Assembly: GCA_945787655.1 (NCBI GenBank)
Contig: CALZIJ010000002.1
Coordinates: 6,697-70,696 of the forward strand
Source: Nitrospiria bacterium
GTDB taxonomy: Bacteria; Nitrospirota; Nitrospiria; SBBL01; JAADHI01
Reading direction: 5' to 3'
DNA length: 64,000 nt
The notes below the pieces were generated by a model, which worked only from the letters and a program-made list of their open reading frames with translations, was not told the DNA's origin and searched no databases. Numbering within the stretch: the stretch's first letter is position 1; every line of letters starts with the position of its first letter. Position numbers and translations under genes: made by a program. Shown in pieces: positions 27,532 to 35,072 of the stretch.

Positions 27532-28006
27532 TCGATTTCTGTATCAGGCTGACCGCCTGGGCGGCAATCCCTTCACCACGCCCAATAAAACCCAACTTTT
27601 CCAGGGTTGTGCCCTTTATATTTATCTGAGCAGGCGTTATAGATAACACCTGTGCAATCTTCTCTTTCATTTTATCCACATGAGGCAATATTTTTGGGGC
27701 TTCTGCCATCACCACACTGTCACAATTGATCACCTGATAGCCTTGCAATGCCATCATGTCCACCACCCTTTCAAGAAGTTTGATACTGGAGATTCCTTTC
27801 CATCGGGCATCCCCCGGCTTAAAATGTCGGCCAATATCACCCAACCCCATTGCCCCCAATAATGCATCCGCAATCGCATGTAACAACACGTCTCCGTCCG
27901 AGTATCCCATTAAGCCTTTTTCAAACGGAATCTCAACACCGCCTATGATACACGGGCGGCCTGTCTCAAGCGGATGCACATCATATCCTATTCCTACACG
28001 GATCAT
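27506..28006 (-). CDS. ispF: 2-C-methyl-D-erythritol 2,4-cyclodiphosphate synthase IspF
   Basis: The 166-residue protein carries [31 protein letters not shown] and the metal-binding [10 protein letters not shown], all diagnostic of IspF in the non-mevalonate isoprenoid pathway. It lies 7 bases after ispD. Confidence 0.97.
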   Translation of the reverse strand: MIRVGIGYDVHPLETGRPCIIGGVEIPFEKGLMGYSDGDVLLHAIADALLGAMGLGDIGRHFKPGDARWKGISSIKLLERVVDMMALQGYQVINCDSVVMAEAPKILPHVDKMKEKIAQVLSITPAQINIKGTTLEKLGFIGRGEGIAAQAVSLIQKSSETDVSGD

Positions 28007-28013
28007 AAAATGA

Positions 28014-28709
28014 TTATTCTCCGGATTGCTTTTCTATCCAGGCGGCTGCACGCTTCAAATCTGAAGCCTCTGTAATTTTGATATTCTCCACCAAGCCTTC
28101 CACACAAAATATCGGATGCCCTAACCGTTCAACCATCATGGCATCATCTGTGGCAACCATCGCATCGGCCAACCCTTTTTTATACGCAGCGGACAAGAGC
28201 GACAAGCGAAAAACTTGGGGGGTCTGCATGGCCCACACCCCGTCCCTTGGAATACTTCGACGAATAAAGCCTTCCTTTGAAACCTCCTTTAAGGAATCCG
28301 TCACTGGCCGTGCTGCCACTGCAGCGCCATATTTCTCCGCCTTTTGCATTAACGCATTGACCAATGCAGTGCTTAAAAAAGGGCGCGCACCATCATGGAC
28401 CAGGACAAGATCATCCGGAGATTTTTCTTTTTCGAGACCCGACAGAGCAACGGCGACGGAATCCTGGCGCTTCGCCCCGCCCGGCAGGATATTTTTTACC
28501 TTGGTGAGCGCATATTCAGCAATGATATTTTCAGCGTAACTCTGGTCTTCTTCGGGCACGACACAGATGATTTCTTTGATATTGGGGATTTGTTGAAAAA
28601 GGGACAGGCTGTGAACAAAAACAGGGCGGCAGGCTAAAATTGAAAACTGTTTCTTTCCTCCAAATCGACGACCTGATCCTGCGGCAAGCACAATTGCAAC
28701 AGCAGTCAA
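28014..28709 (-). CDS. ispD: 2-C-methyl-D-erythritol 4-phosphate cytidylyltransferase IspD
   Basis: The 231-residue nucleotidyltransferase has the CTP-binding loop VLAAGSGRRFGGKKQF and VHDGARPFLS. It precedes ispF in the usual order and overlaps the yacL stop by four bases. Confidence 0.96.
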   Translation of the reverse strand: MTAVAIVLAAGSGRRFGGKKQFSILACRPVFVHSLSLFQQIPNIKEIICVVPEEDQSYAENIIAEYALTKVKNILPGGAKRQDSVAVALSGLEKEKSPDDLVLVHDGARPFLSTALVNALMQKAEKYGAAVAARPVTDSLKEVSKEGFIRRSIPRDGVWAMQTPQVFRLSLLSAAYKKGLADAMVATDDAMMVERLGHPIFCVEGLVENIKITEASDLKRAAAWIEKQSGE

Positions 28710-29791
28710 GGCTTCCCCGCCAAACGGCTGCTTTCTTGTGCATCGGCTTCAGGTTCATGTTCTTCACCCGGTGAGCCCCCATTGGCCGCTTCTTCACGGA
28801 AACGGCTAAAAATCATACGACCGGCCGGGGTTTGCAAAACACTGGTCACCGTGATTTCTATGGTTTTCCCTATCGATTTTCTTGCTTCGTCAATCACAAT
28901 CATTGTGCCGTCATCAAGATAGGCAATCCCCTGGCCCACCTCTTTCCCTTCCTTCAAAACAAATACCCGCATTAATTCTCCAGGAAGCACAACAGGTTTC
29001 AATGCATTACAAAGCTGATTGATATTTAAAACCCTCACCCCTTGCAGTTCGGCCACCTTGTTTAAATTCAAATCATTGGTAATGACCTTGGCGTTAATGG
29101 ACTTGCCCAGCGCGACAATCTTGGAATCCACTTCACGAATTGCAGGAAAGTCCGTATCCACGATACGAATTTCAATATCCGGCATTTGCTGTAAACGGTG
29201 CAGTACATCCAGCCCGCGTCGCCCGCGTGCGCGCTTCATGGAATCTGAAGAATCAGCAATATGCTGCAATTCCTGCAATATAAATTGAGGGGTAATAAAG
29301 ACCCCTTCTAAAAAGCCGGTTTCACACAAATCCCCGATACGTCCGTCAATGATCACGCTGGTATCCAGAATTTTAAGGCTTTCTACAGGGGTAACGTCAG
29401 AAACCGGGGCAGGCCGTACCCGTGCCGAAAAAAAACGGGGATCGTCTTCAACCCGCAAGAGCACCACTGTGCCCACATAGGAGAAAAATAGAAGAGACAA
29501 GCCTTTCCAGGCAAAAGAAGTAACGGGTGAAACCCCCAGAAAAGGACTGATCATGGTATTTACAAGCGTACCCGCAAACAACCCGCCAACAAATCCAATT
29601 GCGCCCCAACCAATCCGTTTGATATTTTTTTTCTTTAGAAAAATAGAGAAATAGACCAGGGCTACCCCGAAGACAAAACCTATCCCCGCTCCGGGAAGTC
29701 CCCATTCTTTTTGAGTTTCCGAAGCCATGGAATACCCGACAAAGATACTGATTAGAACAAAGCAGAAATGAATAACATAATCAACTTTCAT
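28706..29791 (-). CDS. yacL: PIN/TRAM-domain integral membrane protein (YacL family)
   Basis: The 361 residues contain four N-terminal membrane helices (about 5-110), a PIN nuclease domain beginning at LDTSVIIDGRIGDLCETGF with further acidic residues (VITNDLNLNK), and a C-terminal TRAM RNA-binding domain (MIVIDEARKSIGKTIEITV). This is the YacL family, commonly placed before ispD. Function is not established; RNA cleavage near the membrane is inferred from the PIN and TRAM domains. The ATG is chosen from AAGGAG eight bases upstream. Confidence 0.9.
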   Translation of the reverse strand: MKVDYVIHFCFVLISIFVGYSMASETQKEWGLPGAGIGFVFGVALVYFSIFLKKKNIKRIGWGAIGFVGGLFAGTLVNTMISPFLGVSPVTSFAWKGLSLLFFSYVGTVVLLRVEDDPRFFSARVRPAPVSDVTPVESLKILDTSVIIDGRIGDLCETGFLEGVFITPQFILQELQHIADSSDSMKRARGRRGLDVLHRLQQMPDIEIRIVDTDFPAIREVDSKIVALGKSINAKVITNDLNLNKVAELQGVRVLNINQLCNALKPVVLPGELMRVFVLKEGKEVGQGIAYLDDGTMIVIDEARKSIGKTIEITVTSVLQTPAGRMIFSRFREEAANGGSPGEEHEPEADAQESSRLAGKP

Positions 29792-29859
29792 AGTATTGCT
29801 CCTTTTCACTTTTATGAAAAAGACAGGAAACGAGCACCTAATAATGTACATTTAAATAC

Positions 29860-29888
29860 AGTATATAGAACTTGTATTATTTTGTTAA
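29860..29888 (-). promoter_or_regulatory. Sigma-70-type promoter for yacL-ispD-ispF-cysE-mutY
   Basis: TTAACA (29888-29883) and TATACT (29865-29860) are spaced by 17 bases on the minus strand. The -35 overlaps the stop codon of the htrA gene. Confidence 0.65.
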
Positions 29889-31378
29889 GGGGTGACTGTT
29901 AAAAATAATGTTCGATCCCCTCGGCGAACAAGCAACAGCACCGGTTCATTCCGATCAGCATTTTCGAGTGCGCTCTCATATGCATCCAGATTTTCAATGG
30001 GCTCCCGGTTAATTTCGAGAATAACATCCCCGCGTCTGATACCGGATTCCCCGGCCGGGCTGCCCGGCTCTACCGACATCACCACGACGCCCATTAAACT
30101 GGATTCCAATTCCAATTCTTCCATCAATGCTTCGGTTAGCGGGCTTACCGTCAATCCGCCCAAAAGGGTATTTTTTTTCGGTTTTTGATCCGTTGACCTA
30201 TTCCGTTTTGAAAATAGGTTTTGGGGCTGCACCTCAATAATGACTTTCAGGTCCACCTTCTGCTGATCGCGCATCACCTCGACTTGGATATGATCTCCCG
30301 CCAGGGCTTTCGCAACAATATGCCGTAATTCATTGGTATCCTCCACCGGCTGGCCGTCAAATGAAAGAATGATATCCCCGGTTTGAAATCCGGCTTTTTC
30401 GGCTGGGCTTTTCAACATCACTTCACTGACCAAGGCCCCCTTGGCTTCTTTTAAACCAAAACTTTTTGCAATTTGAGGAGTGACTTCCTGAATGGCAACC
30501 CCCAGCCAACCTCTGACGACCTTGCCGGACTTCACCAGGTTACCCACAATCGAACGGACCATATCACTCGGAACGGCAAAGCCGATCCCCATGTAACCAC
30601 CGCTTCGTGTAAAAATGGCGGTATTGATTCCGACAAGTTCTCCCTGAATATTCACCATCGCACCACCGGAATTTCCCGGATTAATCGCGGCATCGGTTTG
30701 TATAAAATCCTCGTAATCCGCCAAGCCGATATTGGCCCGGCCCACAGCAGAAATAATCCCCATCGTCACCGTCTGGGTCAGGCCAAAAGGATTACCTACC
30801 GCCAAAATGTATTCCCCAACCCTTAGTGTGGAAGAGTCACCCCAGGGAATGGTTGGTAAACCCGTCGCATTGATGCGGAGAACCGCCAAATCCGTTTTAG
30901 GGTCCGTTCCGACAACCGTGCCGATAAATTCCCGCTTGTCCGAGAGCAGTACTTTAATTTCATCCGCATCCTCAATCACATGGTTGTTGGTCACGATCAA
31001 ACCGTCGGACTCAATAATCACACCGGAACCCGAACCGTCCCCTTTTCGTTCGTGGGGTTTTCTGCGTTTAAAATTATCTTCAAAAAATCGTTTCAGCGGC
31101 CCTTTCAAGGGCCCGTCTGACGACCCGTTGTCTTCAGGCCGGCGGGTCGTAGAGATATTGACCACAGCGGGAGTGACCAATTCGGAGACAGAGACAAACG
31201 CTTGTTCACTTTTGATGATGCCGTTCGGTTTGATCTGTGGTGCGTCGTTTCCAACGGCTTCTCCCGATGGAACAATGCGAAACTTCGAACTCAACATGAG
31301 CCCGGCCAACACCCCCGCTAATAATAAAAAAGCGGAAAAGACGACTCGCCTCTTTCCGCTCCGACTTTCTTTCGGCAC
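29885..31378 (-). CDS. degP: HtrA/Deg-family serine protease with two PDZ domains
   Basis: The 497-residue periplasmic protease has an N-terminal signal or anchor helix (VVFSAFLLLAGVLAGLML). The trypsin-like domain has a complete triad: His in VTNNHVIED, Asp in KTDLAVLRI, Ser in NPGNSGGAMV. Two PDZ domains follow (about 295-380 and 400-490). It degrades or refolds misfolded envelope proteins. The GTG start has GAGGGGG seven bases upstream, and a longer reading lacks a signal peptide. The exact paralogue (DegP, DegQ or MucD) cannot be decided from sequence alone. Confidence 0.93.
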   Translation of the reverse strand: MPKESRSGKRRVVFSAFLLLAGVLAGLMLSSKFRIVPSGEAVGNDAPQIKPNGIIKSEQAFVSVSELVTPAVVNISTTRRPEDNGSSDGPLKGPLKRFFEDNFKRRKPHERKGDGSGSGVIIESDGLIVTNNHVIEDADEIKVLLSDKREFIGTVVGTDPKTDLAVLRINATGLPTIPWGDSSTLRVGEYILAVGNPFGLTQTVTMGIISAVGRANIGLADYEDFIQTDAAINPGNSGGAMVNIQGELVGINTAIFTRSGGYMGIGFAVPSDMVRSIVGNLVKSGKVVRGWLGVAIQEVTPQIAKSFGLKEAKGALVSEVMLKSPAEKAGFQTGDIILSFDGQPVEDTNELRHIVAKALAGDHIQVEVMRDQQKVDLKVIIEVQPQNLFSKRNRSTDQKPKKNTLLGGLTVSPLTEALMEELELESSLMGVVVMSVEPGSPAGESGIRRGDVILEINREPIENLDAYESALENADRNEPVLLLVRRGDRTLFLTVTP

Positions 31379-31409
31379 GAACCCCCTCTTTCTTTCAAGG
31401 TAATTTGTG

Positions 31410-31439
31410 ATTATACTATATGCATTTTTCACTTGTAAA
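31410..31439 (-). promoter_or_regulatory. Sigma-70-type promoter for the htrA gene
   Basis: TTTACA (31439-31434) and a perfect TATAAT (31415-31410) are spaced by 18 bases on the minus strand, in the divergent gap with bioA. Confidence 0.7.
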
Positions 31440-31459
31440 GCTTGAGAAGTCCAATAACG

Positions 31460-32845
31460 ATGTCTTTCTCTTCCGACGAAATCATCCGCTGGCAAAAAAC
31501 AGATCAGCGCTACATATGGCACCCTTTCACCCAGATGCAGGAATGGGAACAAACACCCCCTGTCATCATCGTCGAAGGTGAGGGGGTTTGGCTGACCGAC
31601 ATTGAAGGCAACCGGTATCTTGACGGCACCTCATCGCTTTGGGTGAATATTCACGGACACGGCCATCCCAAAATAAATCAGGCATTAAAAGCCCAAATTG
31701 AAAAAATATCCCATTCAACCCTGCTGGGGCTGGCCAACCTGCCTTCCACAGAGCTTGCCCAAAAATTGATCCAAATCGCGCCGATCTCCAGCGAACCCCC
31801 TCATAGATTATCAAAGGTTTTTTATTCTGATAATGGATCAACTGCGGTAGAAATCGCGCTTAAAATGGCCTTTGCTTACTGGCAGCACCGGGGAAAACGG
31901 TTTAACAAAAAAAGAAAATTCATCTCTTTTGTCAACGCTTATCACGGGGACACAATCGGCTCCGTCAGCCTGGGAGGGATCGATCTTTTTCATCAGGCCT
32001 ACCAGGCGCTATTGTTTGACACCATCAAAGTCCCCGCACCCACCTGTTACCGATGCCCGATTGCCCTGGAATATCCATCTTGTGAGATGGCTTGTATCAA
32101 TACGGTTAAAAACGCCATTAAAGACAATCAGGCCGATCTGGCGGGTCTGGTCATCGAACCCTTAATTCAGGCCGCGGCCGGGATGCTGACCGCCCCGCCG
32201 GGTTATCTTAAAAAAATCCGAGCCCTTTGTAGCCAGTATGACATCCTGATGATTGCCGATGAAGTGGCCACCGGGTTTGGGCGGACAGGGAAGATGTTTG
32301 CGTGTGAACATGAAGACGTTGTACCTGATTTAATGGCCCTTTCGAAGGGAATCACCGGCGGTTACCTACCGCTGGCCGCCACCCTGACAACGCAGTCCAT
32401 TTATGATGCCTTTCTGGGGGAATACGCCGCGTTTAAAACATTTTTCCACGGACACAGTTACACAGGCAACCCCTTAGGCTGTGCCGCTGCAGTGGCCAAT
32501 CTGGAGGTTTTTGAAAGTGAGTACACGCTCGAAAAGCTTCAAAGCAAGATCCAATATGTCCAGGACACACTTCTGAACTGGAAAGACTGGCCTCATGTGG
32601 GGGACATTCGTCAGGCAGGATTGATGATCGCCATTGAACTGGTGTCTAATAAGGAAACCAAAACCCCGTATCCACTGGAAAAACGTATTGGTGTGCAGGT
32701 CTGCAATACGGCAAAGACACTCGGACTCATTCTTCGTCCGCTCGGCAATGTCATCGTACTGATGCCCCCGCTCTCTGTATCAAAAGAGGAATTATCCAGG
32801 ATGCTCTCCATTGCAGGGACTTCTATCCGGCAACTCAAAACCTGA
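31460..32845 (+). CDS. bioA: Adenosylmethionine-8-amino-7-oxononanoate aminotransferase BioA
   Basis: BioA is the PLP enzyme that converts KAPA to DAPA in biotin synthesis. The 461-residue protein has YIWHPFTQM near the start, GSTAVEIALKMA, YHGDTIGSVSLGG, the DEVATGFGRTGKMFACEHE stretch, and the PLP lysine in LSKGITGGYLPLA, all BioA-specific. The ATG has GAGAAG ten bases upstream; a TTG 18 bases earlier is possible. It stands alone, with no other bio gene adjacent and no clear BirA operator visible. Confidence 0.96.
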   Translation: MSFSSDEIIRWQKTDQRYIWHPFTQMQEWEQTPPVIIVEGEGVWLTDIEGNRYLDGTSSLWVNIHGHGHPKINQALKAQIEKISHSTLLGLANLPSTELAQKLIQIAPISSEPPHRLSKVFYSDNGSTAVEIALKMAFAYWQHRGKRFNKKRKFISFVNAYHGDTIGSVSLGGIDLFHQAYQALLFDTIKVPAPTCYRCPIALEYPSCEMACINTVKNAIKDNQADLAGLVIEPLIQAAAGMLTAPPGYLKKIRALCSQYDILMIADEVATGFGRTGKMFACEHEDVVPDLMALSKGITGGYLPLAATLTTQSIYDAFLGEYAAFKTFFHGHSYTGNPLGCAAAVANLEVFESEYTLEKLQSKIQYVQDTLLNWKDWPHVGDIRQAGLMIAIELVSNKETKTPYPLEKRIGVQVCNTAKTLGLILRPLGNVIVLMPPLSVSKEELSRMLSIAGTSIRQLKT

Positions 32846-32931
32846 ACATCCATCCGGCCGGAGACTTCCACCTCCTTCGTTAAAAATCCAACTGGTGTTA
32901 AAACCCATTGACGGGTTCACTCCCCTTCTTA

Positions 32932-32959
32932 TTGCCAACGGCCAATAGCACGCTATAAT
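32932..32959 (+). promoter_or_regulatory. Sigma-70-type promoter for the receiver-EAL operon
   Basis: TTGCCA and a perfect TATAAT are separated by 16 bases, about 65 bases before the ATG of the receiver-EAL gene. Confidence 0.75.
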
Positions 32960-33025
32960 TGTAAAGATAGCGATATCAGAATTACTATGACTATGACCTT
33001 TTAAGTATTGGATCTTTTAAGCATT

Positions 33026-34288
33026 ATGCAAAGCACCGCCGATAGTCAGTCCATCCTCCGAACTGGGAAAATGTTTATTGTTGAAGATGAACCGGATATA
33101 GCCGGCCTGATTAGCGCCACGGCGGAAATTTCCGGATATGACGTTGAAATATTCTCAGAGGGAGAATCTTTTCGGGAGCGGTATCATCAAGACATCGACC
33201 TCATTTTATTGGACCTGTTACTTCCTCATGTAGACGGTATCGAATTAATCCGGTTTTTAGCGGATATCCAGTATCCCGGCCAACTGATTTTAATCAGCGG
33301 CCTCGACGAAGGCATTCTCCTTTCTGCTGAGAAACTCGCGGAAGAACAAAAGCTGAACTGTTTGGGAATTTTGAAAAAACCCTTCCGGGTCAATGCATTG
33401 CAACATTTGCTGAGTGTCTCATCTGCTTCTCTATCGCGTGAATCCCCTTCCTGGACTAAAGAGAAGGGACAGGTGATTCAGAATCAACGCGAAGACAGTG
33501 GAACAAAATCCATTTCCTCACATGAATTGCAACGCGGCATCCGGGAAAACCAGTTCATCGTTTATTACCAGCCCCAAATTAAAGTGACAGACCAATCCGT
33601 GATCGGAGCTGAAGCCCTGGTCAGATGGCAGCACCCGACACGTGGACTGATTCCGCCTAATCTGTTTATCCCGATTGCAGAAAAATTCGACCTGATTGAT
33701 GATCTAACCTGGGTTGTCTTAAAACAGGCGATCCATCAATGCCAGCACTGGCGGCAGGGGCCTTTGAACTTTCACATTCGAATTAGTGTTAATATTTCCG
33801 CGATCACTTTAAAATCACTGGATCTCCCGGAACGTATACACTCCCTCACACACGAATCCGGGATTAACCCTGACCAGCTTGTACTGGAAATTACGGAATC
33901 CGCTTTAACACAGGAACTCATAAAATCCCTTGAAATCTTGACCCGGTTGCGAATCAAAAAATTTAATTTGTCAATCGATGATTTTGGAGCCGGGTATTCC
34001 TCTATGGTGCAATTACACCGTGTTCCTTTTTCAGAAATTAAGATCGACCGTTCCTTCGTCTTGCAAATGATCAAAGACCACGAGGCGCATGCCATTGTTG
34101 AAACAGTCATCATGTTGGGTAAAAAATTAGGCATGACCGTCATTGCGGAAGGGGTGGAAACAAAAGAAATTTTTACCCGGCTGGGACAATTGGGGTGTGA
34201 TATTGCCCAAGGATATTTTTTTGCCAGGCCCATGCCGGGGCTTGAATTCGAAGAGTGGCTTTACCATAAACACCCAAAAACATCATAA
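33026..34288 (+). CDS. Response regulator with EAL-type c-di-GMP phosphodiesterase output
   Basis: The 420-residue protein has an N-terminal receiver domain (phospho-acceptor Asp63 in LILLDLLLPHVDG; acidic pocket VEDEPD) and a C-terminal EAL domain (about 165-415). The EAL domain keeps all key residues seen in active enzymes: EALVRW, the Asn in SVNIS, LEITES, IDDFGAGYSS, the Lys in EIKIDRSF, AEGVE, and QGYFFARP. It should hydrolyse c-di-GMP under phosphorylation control. It is first in an operon with a periplasmic binding protein and a hybrid kinase, the likely phosphodonor. The start is uncertain between this ATG and a TTG 18 bases upstream. Confidence 0.92.
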   Translation: MQSTADSQSILRTGKMFIVEDEPDIAGLISATAEISGYDVEIFSEGESFRERYHQDIDLILLDLLLPHVDGIELIRFLADIQYPGQLILISGLDEGILLSAEKLAEEQKLNCLGILKKPFRVNALQHLLSVSSASLSRESPSWTKEKGQVIQNQREDSGTKSISSHELQRGIRENQFIVYYQPQIKVTDQSVIGAEALVRWQHPTRGLIPPNLFIPIAEKFDLIDDLTWVVLKQAIHQCQHWRQGPLNFHIRISVNISAITLKSLDLPERIHSLTHESGINPDQLVLEITESALTQELIKSLEILTRLRIKKFNLSIDDFGAGYSSMVQLHRVPFSEIKIDRSFVLQMIKDHEAHAIVETVIMLGKKLGMTVIAEGVETKEIFTRLGQLGCDIAQGYFFARPMPGLEFEEWLYHKHPKTS

Positions 34289-34298
34289 TTCCCGGTTC

Positions 34299-35072
34299 AT
34301 GCCCTGGAGAATGCCCTTGATCACTTGCAATCGCCCCCTGGTATTCCTCCTCCTTTTTTTGATTCAGTTTGGCACCACACGAGATGGTTACGCCGAGAAC
34401 CGCCTGGTCATTAATACCTCAATGACCTCTCCTCTTTCCAATACCACTCAAACCGGTTTTCTCGATTTAGTCCTTCAAGAGGCCTTGAGGAAAATCGGCT
34501 ACACGGTGGAATCCGTCTTGCTCCCCGCAGAAAGATCGCTTATTAACGCCAACGCCGGTCAGGCTGACGGGGAGCAGCTCCGGATTGCCAGGCTGCAAAA
34601 AACCTACCCCAACCTAATACAGGTCCCTGAACCCCTGATTGATATGGAGTTTGTTGTTTTTACCCGGATGGCATCTTTTGAGGTCAAACATTGGGACAGC
34701 CTTAAACCTTACGCAGTCGCATTTAACACGGGTTGGAAAATACTGGAAAGAAATGTTCCCGATACGGCAGAAAAAATCCTGTTAAACAATGAATACCAAC
34801 TCTTTTCGGTGTTAATGAATGGCAGAACAGATGTGATTATTTACTCCCGCTGGCTGGGCCTCGGATATATCAAACAACATCAACTCACAGGGATTAAAAT
34901 ATTAAACCCGCCTTTGGCACGAAGAAAAATGTACACCTATCTCCATAAAAAATACCAAAACCTCGTCCCTAAACTCGCGAAAGCCCTGCGCGCAATGAAA
35001 TCTGACGGACGATACCAGACGCTTTTTCAACAGACCCTGAGTCCGTATTGCGAGGGCAGTCTGTCATGTTAA
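34299..35072 (+). CDS. Periplasmic substrate-binding-like protein (SBP_bac_3 type), probable sensory partner
   Basis: The 257-residue product has a signal peptide (RPLVFLLLFLIQFGTTRDGYA) and a type II periplasmic binding fold. It has the family pattern VINTSMTSPLSN...FLDLVLQEALRKIGY and an ending typical of amino-acid-binding proteins. No transporter gene is adjacent. Instead it sits 10 bases after the receiver-EAL gene and overlaps the hybrid kinase start by seven bases. I infer that it presents a ligand to the kinase rather than to a permease. The ligand is unknown. Confidence 0.75.
   Translation: MPWRMPLITCNRPLVFLLLFLIQFGTTRDGYAENRLVINTSMTSPLSNTTQTGFLDLVLQEALRKIGYTVESVLLPAERSLINANAGQADGEQLRIARLQKTYPNLIQVPEPLIDMEFVVFTRMASFEVKHWDSLKPYAVAFNTGWKILERNVPDTAEKILLNNEYQLFSVLMNGRTDVIIYSRWLGLGYIKQHQLTGIKILNPPLARRKMYTYLHKKYQNLVPKLAKALRAMKSDGRYQTLFQQTLSPYCEGSLSC

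Noticed and set aside
28078-28539. 153-codon plus-strand frame over ispD
   Set aside because: Antisense shadow of IspD, whose motifs are complete; no ribosome-binding site or family match.
30732-31403. Long open frame of 223 codons antisense to the HtrA protease
   Set aside because: It is the mirror of a well-conserved protease in another frame, and its translation is Ser/Thr/Pro-rich without domains.
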